DNA of 24,788 bases from a virus. Made by a program: the position numbers and the translations under genes. The notes beneath the pieces are model-generated. The model was not told the DNA's origin and made no database searches. It saw nothing but the letters and a program-made list of their open reading frames with translations. The first letter of the stretch is position 1. Each line of letters begins with the position of its first letter. Positions 1 through 7,099 of the stretch are shown piece after piece. The stretch is from IMG/VR virus record IMGVR_UViG_3300043464_001323, positions 1-24,788 of that record, one strand, 5' to 3'.

Positions 1-1012
1 GGATAACGCTGCCGTTCATCTGGAACGCCAGTGTCTGGTACATATCCGAGTCGTCGTAGTACAGCTTGCCGGTAGCGTCAGTAACCGTAGCTGTTGTATC
101 GAACTGGATAAAGTCAGGCGACGAAACACCGCCTGTAATACCCGTCATCGACGTGATATTGTCGTTGGCGCCTGCAATCGCCCAACTTTGATCAATCTTT
201 TGCCAGGCTGATCCATTGAAAATAGCCCAGTCACCATTCACCCAGTCAGTAACGCCATCAAGATTAGTACTACCAGATACGCTAACTACGTAATAATGAC
301 CGTTTGCCCCTACACCGCTTGCTAATGTAGGTGTATTTGTTGAAGCATTCCACGTACCTTCGTACACTAAGGCGTTTAAGTTAGCCCATGAGGTAGCAGT
401 GCCGTTAGTTGTTAGGAATTTGCCTGCATTACCTGTCTGACTAGGTATTAGGTTGTCTATCTGTGTCTGTAATGACGCTAAAGCGTCAATGACTGTCTGT
501 GATGTGCCGCCACCATTAGCAACAACACGAATTTTCTCTGCTACGTCAGGAGCAACTACCTCACCGACGTTAATTTCACGCCCGTTGGACAATGAAATAA
601 TAAGCGAGCCATCAAAATCTATCTTTGCGTCTGTTACAGACACACCATCCACACCATCGCGGCCATTAAGGCCGTCTTTACCTGGTGCTCCGGCTGGACC
701 TTGCGCGCCATCGCGGCCTGGACGACCGTCTAAACCTCTTGCACCATCAATACCGTCAACGCCATCTTTACCATCTTTGATGTTTGCTACGCGTTGCTCT
801 ATTGCATTGCCAACTTCGTCGTATCTCGCACGAATATCAGCTTCAATTTTCTTCAATGCTTCAACAACAACGGCCACATTTTGACCGATACGCTGTTTTT
901 GTACTTCTTTTGACTGCTTAACCGAATCACGAATAGACTCCAGAACAGCTTTCTGCTGTTCCGGCGTCATGTTTTTAAGGATTAGCTGTTTGGCTAGGCT
1001 TTCAACGTCCAT
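1..1012 (-). CDS. Tail fibre protein with collagen-like repeat, partial (C-terminus missing)
   Basis: An open frame of 337 codons runs from ATG at 1012 (ATGGACGTTGAAAGC) off the left window edge, so no stop is seen. AAGGA lies 9 bases before the ATG, and the start overlaps the portal stop by 11 bases. Residues about 1-75 are charged and helical, probably a coiled coil. They are followed by about 15 uninterrupted Gly-X-Y triplets (GKD GVD GID GAR and so on, roughly 615-770), then a beta-rich part with a DGSLIISLSNGREINVG segment and a YEGTWNASTNTPTL...GHYYVVS...GDWAIFNG segment common in phage tail fibres. The likely role is a trimeric host-binding fibre, exposed at the tail. The receptor-binding tip lies outside the window. 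The fibre call is firm; the receptor is unknown. Confidence 0.85.
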   Translation of the reverse strand, partial: MDVESLAKQLILKNMTPEQQKAVLESIRDSVKQSKEVQKQRIGQNVAVVVEALKKIEADIRARYDEVGNAIEQRVANIKDGKDGVDGIDGARGLDGRPGRDGAQGPAGAPGKDGLNGRDGVDGVSVTDAKIDFDGSLIISLSNGREINVGEVVAPDVAEKIRVVANGGGTSQTVIDALASLQTQIDNLIPSQTGNAGKFLTTNGTATSWANLNALVYEGTWNASTNTPTLASGVGANGHYYVVSVSGSTNLDGVTDWVNGDWAIFNGSAWQKIDQSWAIAGANDNITSMTGITGGVSSPDFIQFDTTATVTDATGKLYYDDSDMYQTLAFQMNGSVI

Positions 1013-3047
1013 TACCCAATTCCTTCTCTAGTTGAGCGAGGAAATCCTCTTCCATACCAGCTACTTTGTTGTTCTTCTCAGCCATCTGCATCTCAACAAT
1101 CTTAGATTTGTTCTTGATGTCAGCTTCTTTTAAGACCAACTCCGCTAATTTCACGCGCTTATTAAACTCACGATCAGCTAGATCAGCATCATTTGGTAGG
1201 TTAGTAGTCGTTGCTTGCATAATCTTAGCCTGCACTTCTTGCGGCTTTAACTTAGCATCAATGATGGTGCTAACAGCCTCTGCACGATTACGCTCAGCTT
1301 GTGAAGTATTGACTGCAATTTGTGCCTGAGCTGCTTGCAGAGCCAACATTTCTTGCATTTGCTGCTTCTGTTGCTGGTCAGGATTAGGCTGAGCCATTTG
1401 ATCTAACATTTGCAGTAGCTCTGCACGATTCGACAAGCTACTATTGCTGACGATACCTTTCATCAACACTGGCAGAATCGGTGTATCAGGTCCTAGTGTT
1501 TGCAACAACGATATAAATTGCTGTTGCTCATACTCACGCGCAATAATACCGAGTGTTGCAGTCGGTAAGAAATTCAAGTCAGTCGATGGGTAGCGCTCAG
1601 GATCAAACTGCATATAACGGAATGCAGCTTTCTTAATAAACGGAATCAAGAAGTCTTCTTGGAAGTTTACCAATGTTCGTTTGTATTTCTTGATGATGGA
1701 GGCAACCGCCATAGACATACCTGCATTGCCACCGCCATCACGCGCAACATTCGTAACCATGCCCTGTGAATCAAGCGTACTCGTCGCTTGCAACAGCATA
1801 CGTTCAAAATCCTTAGCAGTCGCGATGTTATTGCCATCTGTCTGTCCAAACTTAAATGGATAAAGAATCTCGTTCGGGTTGCCGTTGGTCATGAAGGCTT
1901 TACCTGGACGCACTTCAAACTTTGCCCCACGGGGCAAGCGCGTTGCGTCCATCGCCATCATTGGCACAGCAGTCAATGCAAGTGAATCAAGATGCGATCT
2001 AACTTGTGCATCCATTGATTTCTGCATGTTGTATGCTTTTTCAACCGTACCACGACCAAGCAGGCGATTTGGCACTGTATCGTCCTGATACGACATCACT
2101 GGACGATCTTTCATCATGTACGGATTTTCTTCTGCCTTGAGTAAAAGACCTTCGTTCGCAATAACGATAATGGCTTCCACCATGTCGGTGTACTCTTCTG
2201 CCGCAGAATCTTCTGGGAAAAGCTCGACGACTTTTTCGTTGTCATCAAGTTTCTTTAGATACTCACGCGGCACTAGCCCGTAGTATTTTAGAAGTAGTAC
2301 CTTCTCGTCTTGATACTGGCTGATCTCTTGTGTGGGCTCTAACTCAGTGTCTTCATATATTGGTGTGATATCAACTTTACGATAGATGCCACGCTCAATA
2401 CCTTCGACCACTTTATGAATCGAAATGTACGACTCAATGGCCACACCCATACAATCGTTGATCTCAGTACCATTAGGATCAAACAAGAAATTCTTCGGAT
2501 TAACCGGCACCAACTTCACTGCTACGCGTGGCTTTTCTAGTACGCCGATTGCAGCTTGGCCTGGTTGACCAGGAATTGGCTGCATTGACGGAATGTACTC
2601 AGTCTCAGTCTTAACGACGATCTCACCAATACCTGTTCCGTAAATCTCAGCTAGCAATTCGATTTGATCGATTGCTTTCTTGATCTTGTCTTTCTTAAAG
2701 TCTTCTTCGAGTTGTGCTTTGATTTGCGCAACGTCGATCTCAAAGTTCTCATCTACTACGTTGTCTTCGATATCAAAGAATTCGCCTGAGCCAAAAATGG
2801 CTTCCATGATTTCAGCGTGGCGTGTTTCGACCGCCTGCTGTGTAGCTGGCGTAATTACGCGGCTGCGCTCTGAATCACGGGTCTTGTCTTCGGCTGCCCA
2901 CTCACCACGAAAGATACGTTCGTATTCTTCCCATAGCGGTAGGTAATTGGTGTTACGCCAGTCGCGCCAGCGGTCACAGTGATCTACAACGAACGAGACT
3001 AGTTCCTTGTCGTTCTCTGTAGGTTGATCGAATTCGTTTTGTTCCAT
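1002..3047 (-). CDS. Portal protein (P22-like size)
   Basis: A 681-residue protein directly downstream of TerL, separated by one base. Length and position fit a portal subunit, the dodecameric ring at one capsid vertex that DNA is pumped through. The N-terminus (residues 20-60, DRWRDWRNTNYLPLWEEYERI-like) and the middle (MKDRPVMSYQDDTVPNRLLGRGTVEKAYNMQKS) match the pattern of large podovirus portals in which a GxGxxE/NMQ segment precedes the wing. The C-terminal 150 residues are Gln- and Lys-rich and helical, consistent with a barrel or coiled coil as in P22, whose portal is 725 residues. ATG at 3047 reads MEQNEFDQPTEND. The family is called from sequence pattern and gene order (TerS, TerL, portal), not from a search. 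Confidence 0.87.
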   Translation of the reverse strand: MEQNEFDQPTENDKELVSFVVDHCDRWRDWRNTNYLPLWEEYERIFRGEWAAEDKTRDSERSRVITPATQQAVETRHAEIMEAIFGSGEFFDIEDNVVDENFEIDVAQIKAQLEEDFKKDKIKKAIDQIELLAEIYGTGIGEIVVKTETEYIPSMQPIPGQPGQAAIGVLEKPRVAVKLVPVNPKNFLFDPNGTEINDCMGVAIESYISIHKVVEGIERGIYRKVDITPIYEDTELEPTQEISQYQDEKVLLLKYYGLVPREYLKKLDDNEKVVELFPEDSAAEEYTDMVEAIIVIANEGLLLKAEENPYMMKDRPVMSYQDDTVPNRLLGRGTVEKAYNMQKSMDAQVRSHLDSLALTAVPMMAMDATRLPRGAKFEVRPGKAFMTNGNPNEILYPFKFGQTDGNNIATAKDFERMLLQATSTLDSQGMVTNVARDGGGNAGMSMAVASIIKKYKRTLVNFQEDFLIPFIKKAAFRYMQFDPERYPSTDLNFLPTATLGIIAREYEQQQFISLLQTLGPDTPILPVLMKGIVSNSSLSNRAELLQMLDQMAQPNPDQQQKQQMQEMLALQAAQAQIAVNTSQAERNRAEAVSTIIDAKLKPQEVQAKIMQATTTNLPNDADLADREFNKRVKLAELVLKEADIKNKSKIVEMQMAEKNNKVAGMEEDFLAQLEKELGNGR

Positions 3048-3048
3048 G

Positions 3049-4308
3049 TCATACCCCGGCGATAATGTCTATTGGTTCCCACTGATCATCGTCATCTTCC
3101 TCAAAGTAAGATGTGACGGCTAGTTGATCAATGTAGGACAACGCATCGGGCAAGTCGTCGTGAACGCCTTGCGCGGGGAACATTAGGAGCTGATCTGTAA
3201 AATCGTCCCAGTCTTGTTCTTGGTTCAAAATTATCCGGCCATGCTCAAATCGGCCTTGCAGCGCCCAGATGATACGGTCGGTTTTTTTCCTATTTCCGTG
3301 CGTCAGATCGATAATGTGGGAATATACATTATTCTTGCGCATTAAGTCACTCAAATACGGTAAAACCGCATTCTTTAGCGCTCCGCGCTCAATTCCCACC
3401 GATATCGGCCTGTATTTCCTAATTGCTAGCAGTATTTTAGCCGCAGTTTCGCGAATATCCCAGCGTCCGTGCTCAATTTTTTCAACATACCACTTGCCGT
3501 CGTCCGTTACCTTGACGATCGCTATTGCTGACTCATCCAGCCTCTTCTTAGCATTGGCCGCCTGCTTAGCCACTTCTTCGAATCCGGCCAAGTCGACAGC
3601 GACGAAATAGCTGCCATACTCCGGGACCTCGCCATACTTGAGCCACTCTTCTTTAAAAATATCCGAACCGGCGTTGTCAAAACTTGCCAGATATTCCTGT
3701 TTAAATGCAAACGAACTAAGAGTCTTTTTCGCAGACTCAATCTCAACTGGGTCGATGAGCGGATTGTCTTTCGTCGTGAAATGCCAGCTTTTCCAATCCT
3801 CATTGTCCTCATCCTGTCCTGACTTGTACAAGTCGTAAAAGAAATTTCTACCCTTCGGTGTGCCGATAAACATGGCACGACCTTTCTTGTCCGATAGTGA
3901 TGCTCGGATAACCTGTTCCCATGCTTCTGGCTTAATATCCGCCACCTCGTCCAGCACCGCATACGTCAAGCTCACACCACGCAGGGTGTCTGGGCGATCG
4001 GCACCGCGAACGTAGATTACAGCTCCGTTAATTAACGTGATGTCCTGATTGTTGATGTGGCTGGCCTGAATAACTTCGCGGCCTAACTCCAACAACACGT
4101 TCCAGATAATCTGCCGCGCCTGACCATTCGTTGGCGCCACGTAAAGCACTGCTGAACCTGGCGGGCAGCGCAAACCCTCGATCAACAATGTAGTGGCTGC
4201 GAGTCTGGACTTTCCGCACCGCCGTCCGGCTGCGACGACTTTAAACCTAGTCTGATCAGCAAAGACCTCTTGCTGCCACGGCAGGAGCGAAAAGTTAAGA
4301 TCAGCCAT
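3049..4308 (-). CDS. terL: Terminase large subunit (ATPase and nuclease)
   Basis: The packaging motor and headful or cos nuclease, 419 residues from ATG 4308. A TTG six bases upstream would add two residues, but AGGA sits 8 bases before the ATG. Residues 26-34 AAGRRCGKS are the Walker A variant usual in terminases, 115-124 TYAVLDEVAD the Walker B with catalytic D-E, and IGTPKGR near 148 the coupling motif. The C-terminal RNase H-like nuclease has VAVDLAGFEE, GIERGALKN and HDDLPDAL (383-390), supplying the metal-binding acids. Length is normal for the Terminase_6 type. The start overlaps the preceding TerS-like gene by 8 bases, implying translational coupling. All key motifs are intact. Confidence 0.95.
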   Translation of the reverse strand: MADLNFSLLPWQQEVFADQTRFKVVAAGRRCGKSRLAATTLLIEGLRCPPGSAVLYVAPTNGQARQIIWNVLLELGREVIQASHINNQDITLINGAVIYVRGADRPDTLRGVSLTYAVLDEVADIKPEAWEQVIRASLSDKKGRAMFIGTPKGRNFFYDLYKSGQDEDNEDWKSWHFTTKDNPLIDPVEIESAKKTLSSFAFKQEYLASFDNAGSDIFKEEWLKYGEVPEYGSYFVAVDLAGFEEVAKQAANAKKRLDESAIAIVKVTDDGKWYVEKIEHGRWDIRETAAKILLAIRKYRPISVGIERGALKNAVLPYLSDLMRKNNVYSHIIDLTHGNRKKTDRIIWALQGRFEHGRIILNQEQDWDDFTDQLLMFPAQGVHDDLPDALSYIDQLAVTSYFEEDDDDQWEPIDIIAGV

Positions 4309-4609
4309 CGACAATATCCTTAATCTCAGGCGCGCCGATGCCGGTGATGTTAATTGTCACCGATCCGCGCTGGGTCTTCTCTTTATCGAACATGCTGGCT
4401 GGCAGCGTTCTGTCCATACACATTTTCAACGCCGCCATTTGACCTGGGTGCGTATCGTCCAACGCGATGTCAATCACTTTGGCAACCACATTCGTCCCCT
4501 TGTCGCTTAGCAACATGGCTTTCAACTCTTTTAGTCGCTGGTTGTCCGTTTTTGGCAGCTCGGTCGGAACTGAACGGTCAGCAATAATAGGTGTTTTCAT
4601 GGCTTGCAT
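4301..4609 (-). CDS. Putative terminase small subunit
   Basis: A small, mostly helical protein immediately upstream of TerL and overlapping it by 8 bases, the classic place for TerS. The segment HPGQMAALKMCMDRTLPASMF followed by RGSVTINITGIG resembles a family of small phage proteins found just before TerL. Its expected job is recognising the packaging site and loading TerL. The start is uncertain. I chose ATG 4609 (MQAMKTPIIADRS); ATG 4600 is equally good. The frame is open back to ATG 4702, where a G-rich tract with GGAGG lies 13 bases upstream, but residues 1-31 of that longer form (HHPPTHTKKQKG...) are low-complexity and look non-coding. The function rests mainly on context. Confidence 0.65.
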   Translation of the reverse strand: MQAMKTPIIADRSVPTELPKTDNQRLKELKAMLLSDKGTNVVAKVIDIALDDTHPGQMAALKMCMDRTLPASMFDKEKTQRGSVTINITGIGAPEIKDIVDG

Positions 4610-4898
4610 TCTATCGGCTTTTTTGCTAAATAGGTAGTTGTCTTTTTGGAAAGTCCCTTTTTGCTTTTTGGTGTGGGTTGGAGGGTGATGTAAAATTTTC
4701 ATGGCTAGCCCACCCCCTCCCCCCTATTGCCAAAATGCTATCAAAATTCATAGCTTTGGGCTATTGGCCGCGTTTTACATAACGCTGATTATGGCCGCTA
4801 TAAGCCGCGATAATAGTTCAAGCCTACTAGGTATCGACTAAGGGATTTAAATTGCACTACGGGGCTCTGAGGGGTGAACATGAGGCACCTTTTAGCCA
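4610..4898. other. Intergenic region upstream of TerS with C-rich/G-rich tract
   Basis: There is no convincing gene between the TerS-like start and the stop of the small minus-strand gene at 4899. At 4709-4724 the plus strand reads C3-A-C5-T-C6, so the minus-strand transcript would carry three G runs just before ATG 4702. This could be an RNA structure or an extended Shine-Dalgarno. The rest (4725-4898) is AT-rich with scattered short palindromes. The packaging start site could be here, since TerS binding sites often lie in or beside terS, but no specific cos or pac signal is visible. Confidence 0.4.
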
Positions 4899-5123
4899 TT
4901 ACTTACAAGAGATTATTTTATTCTCACAATTATCTAGAAAGAAATTAATGTCTTGTTCTGGAGTGTATCCGCGCAAGTATAGAGCGCGGTATATATCCAT
5001 TATATTTTTAAACCCTTGCGACATGTCGCCATTACCGGCGCTAGTCAAAATGGCCGCTTCAGAATCAGAAATAAAGCGCCGAAAATGTCGAGTATTTGCA
5101 CTAGCCGGACGGCCTGAAGGCAT
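4899..5123 (-). CDS. Small putative DNA-binding protein (ribbon-helix-helix-like)
   Basis: A 74-residue protein, MPSGRPASANTRHFRRFISD then SEAAILTSAGNGDMSQGFKNI (residues 21-41). A basic N-terminus, a short strand (RRFISDSEAAIL), a GNGDMSQG turn and a helix (FKNIMDIYRALYLRG) match the outline of small phage ribbon-helix-helix regulators. It is divergent from the plus-strand gene at 5163, so it could autoregulate the 5124-5162 gap or control late-gene onset. The overlapping plus-strand frame 4852-5127 is less protein-like (no ribosome-binding site) and was rejected. There is only a weak AGTGAG upstream of the ATG. Alternative: a TerS-associated recognition factor, because it leads straight into the packaging genes. 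Confidence 0.55.
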   Translation of the reverse strand: MPSGRPASANTRHFRRFISDSEAAILTSAGNGDMSQGFKNIMDIYRALYLRGYTPEQDINFFLDNCENKIISCK

Positions 5124-5162
5124 ATAAAATTCTCACTGTTAATTTTTTTAACGGGGTTAATT
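5096..5162 (+). promoter_or_regulatory. Possible promoter and leader for the plus-strand island
   Basis: TATAAA at 5123-5128 could be a -10 element. A TTGCAC lies 21 bases upstream, too far for a standard sigma70 spacer, so activity may need an activator or the site may be chance. Downstream, two TTAATT copies flank AACGGGG before ATG 5163. The gap also separates two divergent genes, making it a plausible operator site for the small DNA-binding protein encoded on the other strand. Confidence 0.3.
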
Positions 5163-5417
5163 ATGTCACAAAAACAAGTTATATTTTCAGGCCATTGTAA
5201 TAATCCGCTAGCCTTGCATCAAGCGCTCGAACCCTTAGACAATATTACGGGCTCACAATTAATCGCGATAAAAACCGGCGCCGCGGTATATCTGCCAGCG
5301 CTTGTATCAATCTCTCAGCGTACACATAAGGGCACGCTATCCGTCACCGTCGACGATATTGCATTCACCGTCACTCAGCGCGGCAAAGTAACAAAAGTTA
5401 TCAAATTACTTATGTAG
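5163..5417 (+). CDS. Hypothetical protein, 84 aa
   Basis: First gene of the plus-strand island: ATG 5163 with AACGGGG 7-13 bases upstream, the same element that precedes several later genes. The protein (starting MSQKQVIFSGHCNNPLALHQ) has no recognised motif. It is mixed alpha/beta, with a helical first half and a beta-rich basic end (GTLSVTVDDIAFTVTQRGKV). No signal peptide or membrane segment. It is separated from the rest of the island by 396 bases that hold the repeat cluster, a terminator and a promoter, so it is probably transcribed on its own. Its position beside the repeats makes a DNA-binding or origin-related role possible, but this is only a guess from context. Confidence 0.65.
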   Translation: MSQKQVIFSGHCNNPLALHQALEPLDNITGSQLIAIKTGAAVYLPALVSISQRTHKGTLSVTVDDIAFTVTQRGKVTKVIKLLM

Positions 5418-5600
5418 TCATTGTAAGTCACTTTTTTGACTATTTCAGTTAGCATGGCCTAAACCGCTATTATTATTAACGATATTATCTCTTAATTTAA
5501 TAAAATAAATGACTACAAGACTACATGCCGCAAAACCTAGTGTGCGCGCCATTGTTTGTAAGTCGACGCGCGACTACAGAATGACTACGAGTGACTACAA
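5413..5600. repeat. Iteron-like TGACTACA repeats flanking a very AT-rich stretch
   Basis: GACTAC(A/G) occurs five times in direct orientation, starting at 5511, 5519, 5572, 5583 and 5593. The inverse TGTAGTC is at 5413-5419, and one-base-longer inverse forms TGTAAGTC(A/G) are at 5422-5430 and 5557-5565. The last three direct copies are 11 and 10 bases apart, about one helical turn. Bases 5461-5510 contain only 8 G/C out of 50. Repeats next to an easily melted stretch are the layout of an iteron replication origin. A multi-site operator is the main alternative. The first inverse copy overlaps the end of the 84-residue gene. Confidence 0.6.
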
Positions 5601-5679
5601 AACGCCATTTTATTAACTATATGACAAAAACAGAGCAAAATATTCAAAACTAAAATCTCAAACAATCAATGATTATCTT

Positions 5680-5709
5680 AAAAAAGGCCAAAAAAAGAGC
5701 CTTTTTTTT
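5680..5709 (+). terminator. Bidirectional rho-independent terminator
   Basis: A 9-bp stem, AAAAAAGGC (5680-5688) pairing with GCCTTTTTT (5699-5707), has a 10-base loop and a run of eight T in all. The matching A-run on the left means it can also work for minus-strand transcripts. It isolates the first island gene and the repeat cluster from the main island operon. Confidence 0.8.
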
Positions 5710-5729
5710 GCATGCTCGTAAAATATTTC

Positions 5730-5758
5730 TTTACAAGTGTAAAAAATTGTTTTATAGT
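5730..5758 (+). promoter_or_regulatory. Sigma70-type promoter of the island operon
   Basis: TTTACA (5730-5735) and TATAGT (5753-5758) are 17 bases apart, each differing from consensus by one base. The predicted start is near 5765, giving a leader of about 50 bases before ATG 5814. It lies right after the terminator and is oriented into the row of small genes. This is the best promoter seen in the window and suggests early expression by host RNA polymerase. Confidence 0.75.
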
Positions 5759-5813
5759 TCTTTTCATGGCAGCGCAAATTCAGCGGCCAATAACAAAAAC
5801 GGGGGAAAACAAA

Positions 5814-6026
5814 ATGATACAAGTTACAGCGATTTATCAGGATAGCGAAATTGGTTACGGCGAGGGTGAAGGCCTTGATTATTCAATTGCAGATTGTGCC
5901 GCGTCAATTTCGCCAATGTTTGAGGATGAAATAGTAGATTTATCAATCTTAGAAAACGGCGAAATTCGCAAAATAAGCGGCCGCTTGTATCTTACGATCG
6001 ACGGCGAAATTGCAATCACTATCTAA
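5814..6026 (+). CDS. Hypothetical acidic protein, 70 aa
   Basis: First gene after the strong promoter. An upstream ATG at 5712 is in frame but lies before the promoter, so it cannot be on the main transcript. ATG 5814 follows GGGGGAA at good spacing. The product begins MIQVTAIYQDSEIGYGEG, is strongly acidic and appears mostly beta (alternating hydrophobics, ending LYLTIDGEIAITI). No family recognised. Small acidic proteins made first after infection are often inhibitors of host enzymes or DNA mimics. That is context only; nothing in the sequence proves it. It is followed by a perfect GC-rich hairpin. Confidence 0.65.
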   Translation: MIQVTAIYQDSEIGYGEGEGLDYSIADCAASISPMFEDEIVDLSILENGEIRKISGRLYLTIDGEIAITI

Positions 6027-6032
6027 TCAAAA

Positions 6033-6050
6033 GGCCGGCGAAAGCCGGCC
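6033..6050 (+). other. Perfect 7-bp GC hairpin with GAAA tetraloop
   Basis: GGCCGGC-GAAA-GCCGGCC directly follows the stop at 6026. It has an exceptionally stable GNRA-type loop but no T-run, so it is not a standard terminator. It probably stabilises the upstream mRNA 3' end or causes partial attenuation between the first and second island genes. Confidence 0.7.
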
Positions 6051-6069
6051 ACTATAACGGGAGGAAAAC

Positions 6070-6144
6070 ATGAAAGAAATAATCGGCGGTTTAGTAGTGG
6101 CAGCGGTTTTTTATGTGTTTTTAGTGGCTTTATTTTTATTCTAA
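6070..6144 (+). CDS. Single-span membrane microprotein, 24 aa
   Basis: ATG 6070 has an excellent site, AACGGGAGG at 6056-6064. The peptide is MKEIIGGLVVAAVFYVFLVA then LFLF: two charged residues, then an unbroken hydrophobic run long enough for one membrane span. It ends at TAA 6144, 14 bases before the next gene. It is too short for family assignment. Such phage microproteins can affect membrane integrity or superinfection, or modulate a membrane host protein. Existence is supported by the ribosome-binding site and its fit between two well-spaced genes, not by homology. Confidence 0.6.
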   Translation: MKEIIGGLVVAAVFYVFLVALFLF

Positions 6145-6158
6145 TAAGGGAGCAAAAA

Positions 6159-6911
6159 ATGAGAAATCCATATAAGTTACAGTTAAAAAATGAAGGCCTA
6201 GATTATCGGCCGATCCTAGGTGAATCAAGCGCAAAAACGATCAAGGGCGAAAAGATTGGATATCTAACCGCGATTTGTTATCTAGTGCCGGATGAGAAAT
6301 TGTGCCCTTTCGCGATAATGGCCGGATGTTTTGAGGGTTGCTTAAATACCGCCGGCCGCGGCGCTTTTAATAGCACGCAAAAAGCGCGAAAAGCGAAAAC
6401 CGAATTTTTTTACAATAATCAACGCGCTTTTATGCTATCAATGGCCGCCGATATCTGGACACATGCGCGTAGAGCGGCCAATCTCGGATTAATCCCGCTT
6501 GTAAGGCCTAATGGAACAAGTGATATTCCATTTGAGAATATTTTAATTGACGGAAAAACGATTTTCCAGATGTTTCCAGATGTTCAATTTTACGATTACA
6601 CAAAACACCCAAGCCGAAAATTAGAAAATAAGACATCTGGCAACTATGATCTTACTTTCTCATTTTCCGCGTTAACTCCAAAAGCGGTATCAATCAAAGG
6701 CCTAGTTAATCCGGCTAACAAGCGCACCGCCGTCGTTTTTTATAAGCGCGAAGAAATTCCAACAAGCTTTCGCGGGTGGCCGGTCGTTGACGGCGACGAT
6801 ACCGATGTGCGCCACATTGAACCGGCCGGTGTAGTCGTCGCATTGTATGCCAAGGGAAAAGCCAAGCGCGATACCGGCGGTTTTGTTCAGCGCTTAGGCC
6901 GCGATTATTAA
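6159..6911 (+). CDS. gp88/DUF7227-like phage protein with conserved cysteine cluster
   Basis: A 250-residue protein, the only large one in the island, starting at ATG 6159 after AAGGGAGCAAAAA. It matches my memory of a widespread phage family (mycobacteriophage gp88/DUF7227-like). Features are KGEKIGYLTAICYL near 30-42, a cysteine set at C40, C49, C57 and C61 (CPFAIMAGCFEGCLNTAGRG), VRPNGTSDIPFENI near 115-128, FPDVQFYDYTKHPSRK near 139-154, and a C-terminal GDDTD...GVVVALYAKGKAKRDTGGF. Four close cysteines suggest metal or Fe-S binding, and the strand-helix rhythm is compatible with a barrel enzyme. The biochemical activity of the family is unknown to me. All recognised motifs are intact, so it is probably functional. 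Confidence 0.8.
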   Translation: MRNPYKLQLKNEGLDYRPILGESSAKTIKGEKIGYLTAICYLVPDEKLCPFAIMAGCFEGCLNTAGRGAFNSTQKARKAKTEFFYNNQRAFMLSMAADIWTHARRAANLGLIPLVRPNGTSDIPFENILIDGKTIFQMFPDVQFYDYTKHPSRKLENKTSGNYDLTFSFSALTPKAVSIKGLVNPANKRTAVVFYKREEIPTSFRGWPVVDGDDTDVRHIEPAGVVVALYAKGKAKRDTGGFVQRLGRDY

Positions 6912-6928
6912 TTTAATGGGAGGAAAAA

Positions 6929-7087
6929 ATGAATATACGTTATTTTATTTGCGATTATGAATTAGAGGACGCGGACATTGTCGAATGTTCAGAGGCCGAA
7001 TTTTTAGCGCATGAAGGCCGCATTGAATACGAGCGGCACACCGTACGCGAAAACGGCGCTAATCAAATCTGTTTAACTAAAATTTAA
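6929..7087 (+). CDS. Hypothetical protein, 52 aa
   Basis: ATG 6929 follows GGGAGGAAAAA, one of the strongest ribosome-binding sites in the window. The product starts MNIRYFICDYELEDADIVEC and ends NQICLTKI. It is acidic with a central helix (SEAEFLAHEGRIEYERH) between beta-like ends, and has three cysteines. No family recognised. It sits 17 bases after the gp88-like gene and 12 bases before the next gene, so it is surely co-transcribed with them. Length and spacing match the rest of the island. Confidence 0.7.
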   Translation: MNIRYFICDYELEDADIVECSEAEFLAHEGRIEYERHTVRENGANQICLTKI

Positions 7088-7099
7088 CGGGAGTAAATA

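Noticed and set aside
453-884. 143-codon plus-strand frame rich in Pro/Ser
   Set aside because: It is the exact antisense of the collagen-like Gly-X-Y repeats of the tail fibre; the repeat keeps the opposite frame open.
4790-4850. tRNA-like TTCAAGC loop with a partial stem
   Set aside because: No matching acceptor, D or anticodon arms and one mismatch in the T stem; also no integrase nearby to make it an attachment site.
4852-5127. 91-codon plus-strand frame
   Set aside because: No ribosome-binding site and no protein-like pattern; the minus-strand frame on the same DNA has a regulator-like sequence.
5712-5813. Upstream extension of the 70-residue island protein
   Set aside because: The ATG at 5712 lies upstream of the near-consensus promoter at 5730-5758 and has no ribosome-binding site.
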